A DNA stretch of 64,000 nt from Pararge aegeria (lineage: Eukaryota; Arthropoda; Insecta; Lepidoptera; Nymphalidae): assembly GCF_905163445.1 (NCBI RefSeq), contig NC_053196.1, positions 13,293,501 to 13,357,500 on the forward strand. Reading direction: 5' to 3'. Below, piece after piece: positions 42,301 through 52,646 of the stretch. The position numbers and the translations under genes are program-made. The notes beneath the pieces were generated by a model. That model saw nothing but the letters and a program-made list of their open reading frames with translations, made no database searches and had not been told where the DNA came from. Within the stretch, counting starts at the first letter, position 1. Each line of letters begins with the position of its first letter.

Positions 42301-42768
42301 TTCAATAGAACGAGTTCCGCTTTCATTGACCTATATGAAAATCTGTTCATTTTATCTAGAATTTCTTTGTCTCTTACGTATACATGTTCACGTAAAATTG
42401 CAACTACAATCGGATAAGTAACACACGTGTTAGGTTAGCTTAGGTTAGTTACACACTTCTAATTAGTAATAGCCAACAATTTGCGAGATTACGAAAACCG
42501 GAGCCGTGTACATGCGAAATGTCAACAGGTACATGTTGTTAGCACTCCACTAATTAGTTCGATCGTGCTCTAGAACAATAGAAGGCACAGGCATTCAGAT
42601 TGGATTCAGATACTGTGACGTATCGAGGCGGGTAAAGTGGATTTGAATCGTGTGTTGGAGCCTTAATTACTCGCACCCATATTATAAATGGTATGTGTTT
42701 AGTCTTGCTAGCTGTTTCTTTTTATTTCACCTGCGTGTAATTTCCCTTCTTAATTTTTATTTATTTGA

Positions 42769-42930
42769 TTGGCGTTACTTTGCGGAAATACATGATGTAT
42801 TATGAAAAATAAGATTAATTTGCTATTGCTGTTTGGTGTGGAGTATAAGGATTAAAGAAATTATAAATAGCACCATTCAGATTCTCCTGCTTTTCGCGGA
42901 GCATAGCAAATTAAGCTTAATTTTCATAAT
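42769..42930 (+). mobile_element. Foldback-M, centre-deleted derivative
   Basis: Left outer arm GGCGTTACTTTGCGGAAATA and TTAATTTGCTAT is joined directly to the right arm TGTTTGGTGTGGAGTATAAG, CTTTTCGCGGAGCATAGC. Roughly 300 bp of arms and centre are gone, leaving a short palindrome. Confidence 0.7.
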
Positions 42931-42967
42931 TTTTATTTCCTAATTCTTAAGGTTCGCCAAACAAAAA

Positions 42968-43190
42968 CCGTTCTGGCGCAATGGTGAGCGCTGTGTTCTT
43001 AGTAAGTAAAAGGTCCCTAGTTTGATTGCCAGCAGGAACCATTTGGAAATTAATGATTTCATAATTTTCCCTGGTCTGGTCTGGTGGGAGACTTTGACAG
43101 TAGCTACCACCCTACTGATAAAGCTGTGCCACCAAGCACTAAATCTCTTGGTGGCTTTGGTTGGTTGGTTCCAGTACAATGCTGGTAGTA
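42968..43190 (+). mobile_element. SINE-C with recognisable tRNA-like head
   Basis: CGTTCTGGCGCAATGGTGAGC (A-box-like TGGCGCAATGG), AGGTCCCTAGTTTGATTGCC (B-box-like), then TTCATAATTTTCCCTGGTCT, GGTCTGGTGGGAGACTTTG, GCTACCACCCTACTGATAAA and GCTGTGCCACCAAGC. The 3' tail is lost. Confidence 0.7.
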
Positions 43191-43240
43191 AGTACCAGGA
43201 CATCAGAAGCATTAAAGAGTTAAGTTTTAGTTTAATTTAA

Positions 43241-43279
43241 GCGAAAAAAACACAATCGCATTGATTGTGTTTTTTTCGC
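43241..43279. repeat. perfect 17-bp hairpin
   Basis: GCGAAAAAAACACAATC (43241-43257) and its exact reverse complement (43263-43279) flank a 5-base loop. A second, longer palindrome starts 41 bp further on. Confidence 0.92.
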
Positions 43280-43320
43280 CGATCGGGCTTTCAGAATTCT
43301 TTTAACTTTAACTTTGAAGT

Positions 43321-43376
43321 TAATTATAGTAAAATTTGGTACAGATAGCTATCTGTACCAAATTTTACTATAATTA
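43321..43376. repeat. perfect 56-bp palindrome
   Basis: The 28-bp left half (starting TAATTATAGTAAAATTTGG) and right half are exact complements with no spacer, centred on AGCT at 43347-43350. No sequence like it occurs elsewhere in the window. Confidence 0.95.
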
Positions 43377-43914
43377 TTCGTAATCTCGCAATTAAGGTCT
43401 AAGGACTGAATCAAGTTGTGCCTAGTTGTGTCTAGTTGTGTCTTTTCATGTTCTAATCACTGTCTCTATCTATCGATAAGTCTGTCAGTATGAGAAGTTG
43501 AGGATGGAGACTATTGTCTTATATTGTCTTGTATTAAATGGGATTATTATTATTTCTATCTCTATCTATAAAAACACTTATTTCTCCGTATTACGGGACA
43601 GGTGATAAATAAAGCCCACACAGTCTACGCCACAGGTGAAAGCTTGTACAAATAATAATTTTACTTAATTATCTCAATCATTTACACTGTGACAGGCAAC
43701 AAATGACCGCCTTAGCTCCCTGTATTGAATGGACCTTAAAGCTAGCATGACTAGTTAGCATTAATTACAGCATAGTGTCATTAAGGGCCCCATACACTAG
43801 ACGATCCGTTGATTCGATCAATCTCAAGAAAGTCGTGACTATCCATCGCTACATAAATACCGTTCACACACGAAACCATCGGTCGTTTACTTGTTTGCAA
43901 CCAAATAATTAATG

Positions 43915-44120
43915 TTTTACGACAATACACACATCGCCACCTAACCCCAAAGTAAGCATAGCTTGGGTTATGGGAACTAAGTTTCCCATGTGTTTTTAAT
44001 TTTTGTGTTATGTTGCAATAAAGTTTTTCAATTTTATTCTAAGATATCTGATGAATAAGTTTTGAATATACAAAAATACTTATACAGAAAAACGCCCAGG
44101 CATTAAAACCATTAATGTTC
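43915..44120 (-). mobile_element. SINE-A, head missing
   Basis: Antisense: TTTTACGACAATACACACAT, CGCCACCTAACCCCAAAGTA, GGGTTATGGGAACTAA, an unrelated interval, then ACGCCCAGGCATTAAAACC and ATTAATGTTCATC. It stops where the RTE fragment begins. Confidence 0.65.
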
Positions 44121-44121
44121 A

Positions 44122-44397
44122 TCGTCATCATCAAATCCACCGATAGACGTTCATCGCTGGACATATGTTCTGCAGGGAGTTCTGAATTCCACGATTTTGT
44201 GCCGCTTGCATCCAGCGGCTACCTGCGACGCGCTTAATGTCGTCTGTCCACCTCGTTGGGGGTCGACCAACGCTGCGCTTACCAGTGCGGGGCTGCCATT
44301 CCAGCACCTTGGGACCCCAACATCCATCCTTTCTCCGGACTATGTGCCCCGTCCATTGCCAACTCAGCATCGCGACTCCTTGAATCATGTTCATCAT
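44122..44397 (-). mobile_element. RTE-like C-terminus, intact frame of 88 residues
   Basis: The minus frame reads LSWQWTGHIVRR, GCWGPKVLEWQPRTGKRSVG, RPPTRWTDDI, VAGSRWMQAAQNR and finishes with NSLQNICPAMNVYRWI. W-x-W-x-GH-x-x-R, RPPTRW-DD and AGS-W are hallmarks of the RTE-clade C-terminus. It ends, in sense, with a GATGATGA-type tail at 44122-44133. Only a 5'-truncated end is present, so it is not functional, though this part has no stop. Confidence 0.85.
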
Positions 44398-45080
44398 ACA
44401 AATATTATCAAAAATTATTTCGTCTTTATAACTATTTTACCCGTGGAAAAAGATATCAATCAGTTACATGTCAAAATTACGTGTATAGACCCGTGAAGTT
44501 AGTTACAATATTTAAGATTAGGTTACGATCTCTGATAACGTCTTCAATGAAGTACCTAAGTAACCAACTGGTTACTAATCTCTCTACTTACGCCCGATGT
44601 TAATAATCAATGTAAACTAATATCTTCAGATCGCAGATTGAATTCAGGAGGAAACAAGGATCTTCTTAGTTTGAGTATGGAACACGCTCAATGGACAAGT
44701 CTTTACACCTGGACACGTGACCAAGGAAACTGTTAATTCGCGCTTTTATGAAGCTAGCCACTTGTGATGCTGAGTTTGTGAGGAATTGATTTATTTAATG
44801 AAGGATTGGGATTAGATTGACCTTTATTATGGGCATATATTAAGCTACACTATCGATCCATCGTTTCGATTAGTCGGAATCTTCGGATCGCAGCGTGTAT
44901 GGGGACTTTTAGAGTGCGAGTATCAATTATATTACTATCAGTCTAAGTAGCGATCGCTGACGAGTGACACGGAGGCTTTAGATCGTATCGGAGCGGCCTG
45001 TATCATATATAGGATGTTTTCAAAATTAACGTAGTTTTGTACGATCATTTACCTTTTGTGCGTAATGCATTAAATTTATG
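44398..45080. other. stretch without a recognised gene
   Basis: Contains the right-end candidate of the 43787 element near 44870-44915. The rest, including a GC-balanced patch at 44940-45000, is unassigned. Confidence 0.3.
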
Positions 45081-45084
45081 AAAT

Positions 45085-45418
45085 GTTTAAAGAAAATATG
45101 TTTTTGAAGCTATGCTTTGTTTGATGCCTTAGGGAAAAATAGTGAGAGTTAATTTTTACAATGCGCGCGCAAACCGTAACAAAAAACCGACACCAAGAAG
45201 TTAGGTATAGTCAACATTTTAGTTTTTCTAAAAAAAGGTTTGACAGTTGACTTTCAATAATTCAAACAATACCTTTTTTCTATTGTTAGTGTCGTTTTCC
45301 TCTACAAACGTAGAATAAGGTGTAAGATACAATTTTTGAAAACATTTTTATCTTATTACGCCAAAGAAATATAACTTCTAACGCGTGTACATAAGTACAC
45401 ACACGTTTTTTTTATGGA
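45085..45418 (-). repeat. Repeat F, copy 2
   Basis: The complement of 11570-11905: CAAACCGTAACAAAAAACCG, AAAGGTTTGACAGTTGACTTTC, CAATACCTTTTTTCTATTG and TTACGCCAAAGAAATATAAC. The two copies are easily aligned over their whole length. Confidence 0.65.
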
Positions 45419-45419
45419 A

Positions 45420-46010
45420 TTATAGTAGGTATCATTTTCTACAAAAAATAGCCTTTATTAATTTATTTAGTCTAAATTTTAAAATTGCACTATATAATTT
45501 TTGTTGTAAATACATTTTAGGTATAAGTTATTTACCTATTATTCCTTTTCGATAATACATATATTTTTTATTGCAGTTCTGTGAGCAATGTAACTTCACT
45601 ATGTTTTTTACTTAACCTGAATGTGTAAGAACATAACACTTATGTATTACTACCCTTACTTTATTTAAATAATAGGTATGTAGGTAGCCGGTAGGTGATA
45701 TATATAACTATTAAAGTTTTGTGTCTTTTACTCTTTCAATTTGTATATGTATTTTATTTTAGTAATTAGTGTATATCTGAGTAAATTAGAAAAAATAAAA
45801 AAATTAAGAGTGATTAAAGTAATAAATATATTATGAACATAACACCCCCTGTATACGGTCCCACGTCCACCGTCGATCACATTAACCTATTGTTCTAAGA
45901 TATAGAACAAATTAATGATCGCAGCCTCCTCATATAAGTGCTTAAGTATTTTTTACTTTTTGTATTTAAAAGAACGGACATGGGAACTTTAATGAGCTTA
46001 AGATGTTTAA
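45420..46010. other. AT-rich stretch without a recognised gene
   Basis: No exon or repeat recognised. A patch at 45845-45935 (GTATACGGTCCCACGTCCACC) is GC-balanced. Confidence 0.3.
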
Positions 46011-46014
46011 TAAT

Positions 46015-46200
46015 CTAGTGATTACCCACGACTTTGTCCGCTTCCATTCGCTATTGTATATGTATTCATAAATAAATTATATATACATATACATAATTCA
46101 CTCGACCCTCCGCGTCGCATCGCCCGTCCAATCCCCTTTAAATTCGCTATCTTATTTTTAATAGTCTATTACTATGTTTCGCTGTTATTATATTATTACT
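46015..46200 (-). mobile_element. Helitron 3' fragment
   Basis: CTAGTGATTACCCACGACTT followed by TGTCCGCTTCC resembles the Helitron 3' end in antisense. The body includes TCGACCCTCCGCGTCGCATC. Eroded. Confidence 0.4.
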
Positions 46201-46394
46201 AACATGCGATAAAAATCACAAAAGATTTCTGCACTATTCTACGACTATATAGATTTGTCTAATAGCCATTAATGAACGTATTTAAAGTTGTATTTATTAT
46301 TTTTATGTTATACGCATATATATTATATATTATTTTAGTATGTATTCATATTCACAGTCTGTATATTTTATATATTGCGCCGCTATCCTTTACA

Positions 46395-46460
46395 ATCTTT
46401 AATTATTCTTCCAAAGGGTTGTCTGGAAGAGATTGCTTTAGCAGTAAGACTTCTTTTGCA
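46395..46460 (+). mobile_element. LINE-G 3' fragment, eroded
   Basis: GGGTTGTCTGGAAGAGATTG, CTTTAGCAGTAAGACTTC matches the LINE-G hairpin region with changes in both arms (ATTGCT and AGCAGT). Confidence 0.5.
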
Positions 46461-46516
46461 TAGATACTATTATTTATTTTTAAAATTATTAAGTTGTACT
46501 TTATTATCTTATTTGA

Positions 46517-46775
46517 GTGCCGATTGGAGCAGTGGGCAGCGACCCTGCCTATGACTCCAAGGCTGTGGGTTCGATTCCCGCACCTGAAATGTTTGTGTGA
46601 TGAACATGAGTGTTTTTAGTGTCTGGTGGTTTATCTGTATATTATAAGTATTTATGTTAATGTTATGTAATTCATAAAAAAATTTCATCCGTCATCTTAG
46701 TACCCATAACACAAGCTTCGCTTATTTTGGGACTAGATAGTGATATATGTATTGTCGTAGTTAATTTATTATTTA
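46517..46775 (+). mobile_element. SINE-A, nearly full length
   Basis: GCCGATTGGAGCAGTGGGCA (A-box region), GGTTCGATTCCCGCACCTG (B box), TGTGTGATGAACATGAGTG, ACACAAGCTTCGCTTATTTT and GTATTGTCGTAGTTAATTT. Complete to its tail. Confidence 0.88.
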
Positions 46776-47059
46776 TTTTATAATATTTGTTGTTAGTTTT
46801 TGTTTGCAAAAAAGTGGTTTATCTTTCTATCTATCTTTCTCTATATTTCACCGTTCAAATATCGCCGTAGACTGTACTCGAATGCGGTAATTACAGTAAC
46901 TAGTTGTAATGACCCAGTAAACTCCATAAACAAGGTAACCCAACAAAATTATCGCATAACAACCATCGGTTTAATGGGCTCCCGAAATAGCGTACGTACG
47001 CACCCCTATTTGACAAGCAAATAGTGAGATGTCGATAAAACTAAGCTGTGTTCACATTT

Positions 47060-47248
47060 AAAATTCAAAATTCAATAATTTCTTTATTCATGTAGGCCTA
47101 TCACAGGCACTTATGAAGCGTTAATACATATTTGTTTACATAATTGTAAGGGGATGGTGATAACTTCGTTCGCCAACTTAAACCTAAAGCGCGCCAACGC
47201 GCTCCCAACGCGCCCTGGTCTAAGAAGAGCCCACAACAAATTTAGCCG
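47060..47248 (-). mobile_element. LINE-E 3' end
   Basis: ATTTCTTTATTCATGTAGGC, CACTTATGAAGCGTTAATAC and GGGGATGGTGATAACTTCGT. The usual GCTACGAGGGTTC is altered to GCGCGCCAACGCGCTCC. Otherwise very like 10066-10255. Confidence 0.7.
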
Positions 47249-47249
47249 T

Positions 47250-48085
47250 GTAAATTATAATTCATTCACTCATTAATAAATACAATAAAAATTAAAATAA
47301 AAACTATTAGCGTTTCGGGTTCAAAGACAGTAAAAAATTATCTCTAAAGCCTGTGAAGTATTCTATCGGTTCTCATGTACACGTTGCATACAGTAACAAG
47401 AAAAAAAAACACGATTTCTTATATAAAACGTAAGAGGCGTATACATTTTTATAAAATTTATAAAAAAGAATTGTATCTATCGCGCCAAAGCACTTTGACC
47501 ACTAAACTACGGCTCTCCTACCGTCGGTGCCGAAATTAGTATATGCATTCTTGTATTTCTTATAGCGATTGTATCGCTACCTTGTAGGAAACATTGTAGT
47601 TTTGATCTACTTTATCAAAGGTCCATAATTACAATGAGACAATTTTTGAAACAAGAGACGATACATTGCTTTTTTGTAATTTTTATAATTTTTATCAGTG
47701 CTTTTACCGGAACGGAAGCTAAGCGGAAATAGCATACCGCAGTCTTCAAAAGAAGGATAAAAATAGCCTTTGTTACTTTATGCATAACACAGTTAAACCA
47801 ATCTTGCTGTAATTATCTAGATATGCGTAGAATTTTGCTTTGTTCCAGTAATTTTGTAAAGTAGCTACAAAATTACAAAATTAAACTTTTGACAACTTTA
47901 TACTAAGAATAGTTTTTAAAGGATTTATTTATTTAAACTGTGTTAAACTAACAGGGAATGTTCGTGAAATTGAGTCGGTTGGTATTCTGATATGAATCAT
48001 GAGACGGCGCGAATATATCCGCTGGTGTGTTATTCTTCATATTTCTAAGTATTAGATAAAAAAAGAAAACGAGAAGACATAATTA
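47250..48085. other. AT-rich stretch with one tRNA-like half
   Basis: On the minus strand near 47484-47520, GGAGAGCCGTAGTTTAGTGG then TCAAAGTGCTTTGGCGCG looks like the 5' half of a tRNA-derived sequence with an A box. No B box follows, so it is a fragment. Nothing else recognised. Confidence 0.35.
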
Positions 48086-48088
48086 TCT

Positions 48089-48222
48089 CGTGAGAGTTTT
48101 CTATAATGTTCTTAAAGGCGTGTGAAGACCAATTTGGTGGACTACGCCATAAGCCCATCCTAAGAGGATATCCAACCTTGAAATGGGCCAGTAATGGCTG
48201 AATATAATGATGTTGATGATAA
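48089..48222 (+). mobile_element. SINE-B, 3' half
   Basis: TGAGAGTTTTCTATAATGTT, AAAGGCGTGTGAAGACCAAT, TTGGTGGACTACGCC and AATGGGCCAGTAATGGCTGA, ending in a GATGTTGATGAT tail. One of only two copies in sense orientation. Confidence 0.7.
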
Positions 48223-48889
48223 ATAAATTAAAATATACTCCGCCTGTCCTAAGCCTTACAGTTCCATTTCAACGGGCGGCCATAACTCACGCGTGTTATA
48301 CCCGCAGCGTTTATCCACAATAAGCTACAACATGGCCGATGAAACGCGACAATTTGTCGCGAGATAGCGCGACACGTGGACATGTGTTATTATTTACAAC
48401 GCACCGGGAAACCACTTTTGCGAGTCACGAGCTGATATACAGATTTTCTAAGAATTGTTAAGGTACGCTTTGTAACCGCATACATTGTTAGGATATGGTG
48501 TAAAGCTATTATATTCTATATTTATATACATTCTATATTTAGATGCACGGAAGTGTTATAGATCAAGTTTATTACACACAGTGCAGGGAAAATGAATAAC
48601 TAGACTTCGAATTGTACTTTTTAATCGAATTAAATTTGATAGAAGCAGTGTTTAAGGAAACTAATTTATCAGATTTAATTGATATTCAGTGAACATTAGC
48701 TTTTAACTAGCTATGTGTATAAATCTGTTAGTAAAAAACTTATTTTTTATTATGTATGTAATTATAGATAGTGGTTATGTATCTTAATGGTTAAATCTAT
48801 TGTTATTTGTGTTAACTTTTCGTTTTTTTTTCTTATATTTTTTTTTGTGTTCACCCTAACCTTCTACTGTTACTTTTCTCTTGTTCTGT

Positions 48890-48960
48890 TGTAGGTTGCC
48901 TGGTAGAGATCGCTTGTTAGCGATAAGGCCGCCTTTTGTAGCTAATATTTTAAATTAGTA
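48890..48960 (+). mobile_element. LINE-G 3' hairpin region
   Basis: GTAGGTTGCCTGGTAGAGAT, CGCTTGTTAGCGATAAGGCC, GCCTTTTGTA. The hairpin arms ATCGCT (48909-48914) and AGCGAT (48919-48924) are perfect. Confidence 0.65.
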
Positions 48961-49004
48961 GCTAATTAATTATTTTTATTAGTAAACTTTATACTATGTT
49001 TGTT

Positions 49005-49235
49005 TGGTGCCGTGGCTAGTTACCACCCTCTTGACAAAGGCGTGCCGCTAAGCGATTTAGCGTTCCGGTACGATGTCGCGTAGAAACCGATTATGGATAT
49101 AGGTTAAATATAACTGCCATACCTCTAACAGGTTAGCCCTTTACCATCTTAGACTGCATCAAGTTAGCCCTTAACTTCAATTTCACGGTGAGATTGCAGT
49201 TAAGGGCTAACGTGTAGGGGAATAAAAAAAACATT
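49005..49235 (+). mobile_element. SINE-C, 5'-truncated, complete tail
   Basis: GTGCCGTGGCTAGTTACCAC, GGTACGATGTCGCGTAGAAA, CTAACAGGTTAGCCC, CCATCTTAGACTGCATCAAG and GTGAGATTGCAGTTAAGGGC, TAACGTGTAGGGGAAT, then poly(A). A small internal duplication of TTAGCCCTTAACT-like sequence precedes the tail. Confidence 0.75.
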
Positions 49236-49239
49236 AAAG

Positions 49240-50430
49240 TGTAATAAATAAATCTCAACATGCGTATTAGTGTGGTTTTTGCGGATTATAGCAAATTAAG
49301 GTAAATGTAATAAACTTGTAATAATATAAACCGTGGTAAATACCAATGACTATAGAAGCACCTATTTGACCTTCCTGCTGACTTTCCAGAAATAAAGATA
49401 AAATACAAATTTGTTTTGAGTTGATAAAGAGAATATGAACAAGAATTTGTGACTGAAAAAACTAAATTTCTTCCTGTCTTATCGATTTAAAAAGTTTATT
49501 TAGCAAACAAACATGCAAACGCCAACTTACGGATATTATTAAATATTTTTCTAATGGGTAGACGCAGAGGTATTGATTAATAATAAAATTAAATAACTTG
49601 TAACTGTTTTTAAGTAAAATATTGTTTCGATAAGTTATAAAGAACGTCAGTGAAATCTATTAACTTGGTACCGCTTTAATTATGTAATACAAATATTTGA
49701 ATATTCAATAAATAACTAACGAGTAAGTATACAAGTTTGACAACATTGAGTTAAATGCAACTGGCCGTAGAGAAAATGTGGGTGGCATTAATTACACTTG
49801 CATTAGAATCATAATTAGTATTTGATACTCTACCGACCAGATCAGGTGTTATTTATGAAATCGCTCGCTTTTGCAGTTGCTGTAACAATGGGGCCAAGTT
49901 CGGTATATGGAACGTAACTCAATATACGTACCTATTAAAACCTGTACACGGAAAACCTTCGTTGATTCTTTTTAAATGTTCGGTAGGCTAGCATTAAACG
50001 ATAATAACGTCCGATGGAAAACAGTGATGAGGTTTACGTTGTTGCGTGTTGTTTAGAAAAAAAATATTTTTCCTCTTTCCTTGAATGATAGATTAATTAG
50101 ATTATGATTATTACTCTATAGCGGTTAATATCATAAACGTGGATAAAAAATTGGTTGCCTGTAAAGTCGGTATACGGGCGAAAGTTTTACGTGACAACGA
50201 CTTTGAGTGGTAAAATAATTTTAATGTGAATATTCATTCGTATAGTAGGAAGAAGGATGAAATAATAGTAACAATTTAAAACATTTATTTATACAAAGAA
50301 TTATATTTAAAACATTAATTTATACAAAGAATCTCGCACTGAATTTCATATTAACAAAATTTTATTTTTACCTTTACACATACATACGTATTTATATACA
50401 AATATACATACAATAACTTGCAATACATTT
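49240..50430. other. AT-rich stretch without a recognised gene
   Basis: TGGTTTTTGCGGATTATAGCAAAT (49273) echoes Foldback-M. At 50277-50335 ATTTATACAAAGAAT-type sequence is repeated in tandem (unit about 33 bp). No coding exon recognised. Confidence 0.35.
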
Positions 50431-50439
50431 GCGTACAAT

Positions 50440-50600
50440 GAAACAGCGTTTACTACAAAACTCCACTCGGGCATGGTTAGCCCGCCTAAGAGCGAGAGAG
50501 ACAGACATAAAAAGTGAAAGGCACGCGTCCCTCTCACTCGCTCATTGTGAGCGCATAACGTGAGCGGAGCGTAACGCAGTTTCTTGAAGTGTCACCCGGC
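50440..50600. repeat. GC-richer block, possibly part of an unknown dispersed repeat
   Basis: AAGAGCGAGAGAGACAGACA, then CGTCCCTCTCACTCGCTCAT, GTGAGCGGAGCGTAACGCAG. Strings of this kind recur in lepidopteran genomes, but there is no second copy in this window, so the call is tentative. Confidence 0.25.
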
Positions 50601-51102
50601 AAACCAATTTATAAGACGTTGTCACGTCAAAAAAGGTTTCAATGACTGTTTATTGGTTAAATGCAAACTTGCCAGGGCCTTGTCCTTTATGAAGAGGTGT
50701 TGATATTTAGAATACAAATTAATAGGTGTCACGCGCAGCTAAGATTTAATACCTTATTTTTGTCCCTTTGCCGTCTAAGAAAAGCTTATGGCAGTATTTT
50801 TAGCACGATATTAAATTATTTTCGTGCTGCTGAACTGTCAGCGGGAAGTATTTGCCGTTAGATATTATTTTAATATAACTGACGCTCATAATTCAGTGTT
50901 ATAATGCTTATTGATATATAGGAGATTGCTCTTAAAAAGTTTTGTACTTAAAGAAAAGTCCTATTATAGTGTAAAGGACTACGTCAACGATAAAAATGCT
51001 TGGTTGTAATTTATTGCTCTAACCAGGTTGCTTCTTCAATAGTTTTAAATGACAAAGTGAGATGGTGGAAAAAAAAAACAACCGACTAAGTTTTTTGTTG
51101 GC

Positions 51103-51262
51103 TTCTTCTTAGACCTGAGCGCTTAGCTTTAGTTTTAAGTTGACAAATTTAGTTATCGCCATCAACTCACTTCTATGTAATATTTTACATGTAATGTACG
51201 CATCAAAAGTGCCATCTATGTGTCTATTTGAATAAAGAAATATATGACTTTGACTTTGATTT
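51103..51262 (+). mobile_element. LINE-E 3' end, sense
   Basis: GGCTTCTTCTTAGACCTGAG, AAATTTAGTTATCGCCATCA, CGCATCAAAAGTGCCATCTA and ATTTGAATAAAGAAATATAT followed by GACTTTGACTTTGA. The AATAAA signal sits just before the tandem tail, giving the direction of the element. Confidence 0.75.
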
Positions 51263-51269
51263 ATTTTAT

Positions 51270-52100
51270 AGACGTCAAGCTATGCCAAATAAAACTGCAA
51301 ATTTCCTTGATTAGTAGTGTGATTGAAATCCAATGGACACCTTGTTTAGTTAAGATACGAACCGTGGAAGAAGACTGGTGATTTTAAAGCAAACTTAAAA
51401 ATTTCTGCAGTAAAATAAACATTAAAATTTTAACATATTGAATTGTAGCAAAAAATATCTAATTACAACCAACTTCAGAACACTCTCTTCATTCGACATC
51501 TATCTCTCAAGACATTTCTGTAAAATAACACAATTCAAAAAAAACTATTTCACAAATAAAACTTCACGATTTGAGTTATCGAATGAAAATGTAAACGCCA
51601 CTTCTGAGCCATTTTAAAAAACTGGTACAACCCCAAACTTTGAAGGATCCGGGTAACTTCGGGCCCTTGAGATTGATATCGAATTATTGAATCTCTGAAT
51701 TACAACCATTACAAGTCAGGTAGTATATAGATTATTTACTGTTATTATTATTTCAAAGAAGGAATTTTATATAGAACTCAACGATCCCCAAGATATCATT
51801 GCAGTATCGTAAACATAACATATGGAGATGCATAAATATTCATCTCTGAATTCAAGATCACACTACAGACGTTTTGTTTTGAAACTATTAGTCAGCTAGC
51901 TTAGAATAATAACTGTGCAAGCGAACAAGAGTTACTAAAGCTCAGTGATGAGTTAATGACTCAATGAGGATTTCGGATTAGATATTCATACAAATATATT
52001 TGTTTTAACTATATATATGTAGTATTAGTATGTATAGTATATGTAATGTATATAATTACAAAATTTGGGTATTACACTACCGCGTTTTACGTAATATGTT
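51270..52100. other. stretch without a recognised gene
   Basis: A GC-balanced patch near 51645-51690 (AGGATCCGGGTAACTTCGGG) matches nothing here. Otherwise AT-rich. Confidence 0.3.
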
Positions 52101-52104
52101 TCTT

Positions 52105-52232
52105 CAACCAAAGTTTGTCTGGAGGAGATCGCTTCAAGCGATAAGGCCGCCTTTGCGCATATATTTTGTACTATCGTTAGTTAAGTTTAACCTAGCTTTC
52201 TATTTGTATGTGCAATAAAGACTTCTTCTTTT
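52105..52232 (+). mobile_element. LINE-G 3' end
   Basis: AAGTTTGTCTGGAGGAGATC, GCTTCAAGCGATAAGGCCGC, then TTGTATGTGCAATAAAGACT and a CTT-rich tail. The hairpin arms ATCGCT (52128-52133) and AGCGAT (52137-52142) are intact with a 3-base loop. Confidence 0.7.
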
Positions 52233-52452
52233 TCTTCTTCGGCCTCCAGTACCAGTACTACGAAATGTCAGTCTTATTTGTTTCACTTGTTAGTTGAAAT
52301 ATATAAAAAAAAATTACAGACGGAAAGACAAATACAATAAATTATCCTGAATCTTGAGTAGAGCCGAGTTGGTAAATTACGGAGAAGGAGTATTCCTTTT
52401 TAGATTTCTACTGCTATAACTTTGGTTGATTACTCAACACATAATATATGAG

Positions 52453-52646
52453 GTCTGAATGGCGCAGTGGGCAGCGACCCTGTTTTCTGAGTCCAAGGAT
52501 GTGGGTACGATTCTCCCAACTGGAAAACGTTTGTGTGATGAACATGAATGTTTTTAGTGTCTGGGTGTTTATTAGTAAATTATAAGTTTTTATGTGAATG
52601 GCGATGTGTGTACTGTCGTAATATATTTGTTTATTTTTTATTTATT
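52453..52646 (+). mobile_element. SINE-A with 15-bp target-site duplication
   Basis: CACATAATATATGAG is repeated exactly at 52438-52452 and 52647-52661. Between them lies SINE-A: TGGCGCAGTGGGCAGCGACC, GTGGGTACGATTCTCCC (B box with an extra base), TGTGTGATGAACATGAATG and GCGATGTGTGTACTGTCG. The segment with ACACAAGCTACGC is deleted. A 15-bp duplication is the signature of target-primed reverse transcription. Confidence 0.92.

Larger units (their letters stand above)
43787..44915. mobile_element. candidate transposon with inverted ends, carrying SINE-A and RTE
   Basis: The left end GGGCCCCATACACTAGACGA, TCCGTTGATTC and the right end CGGATCGCAGCGTGTATGGGG are partial inverted repeats sharing CCCCATACAC and GATCCG. 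A SINE-A and an RTE fragment lie between. The target-site duplication is not clear, so the two ends may belong to separate copies. Confidence 0.3.

Noticed and set aside
42430..42448. TTAGGTTAGCTTAGGTTAG, resembling the insect telomere repeat TTAGG
   Set aside because: Only about three imperfect units in ordinary sequence, far too short for a telomeric or interstitial telomeric array.
47484..47522. tRNA-like 5' half on the minus strand
   Set aside because: A-box-like sequence only; no anticodon arm or B box follows.
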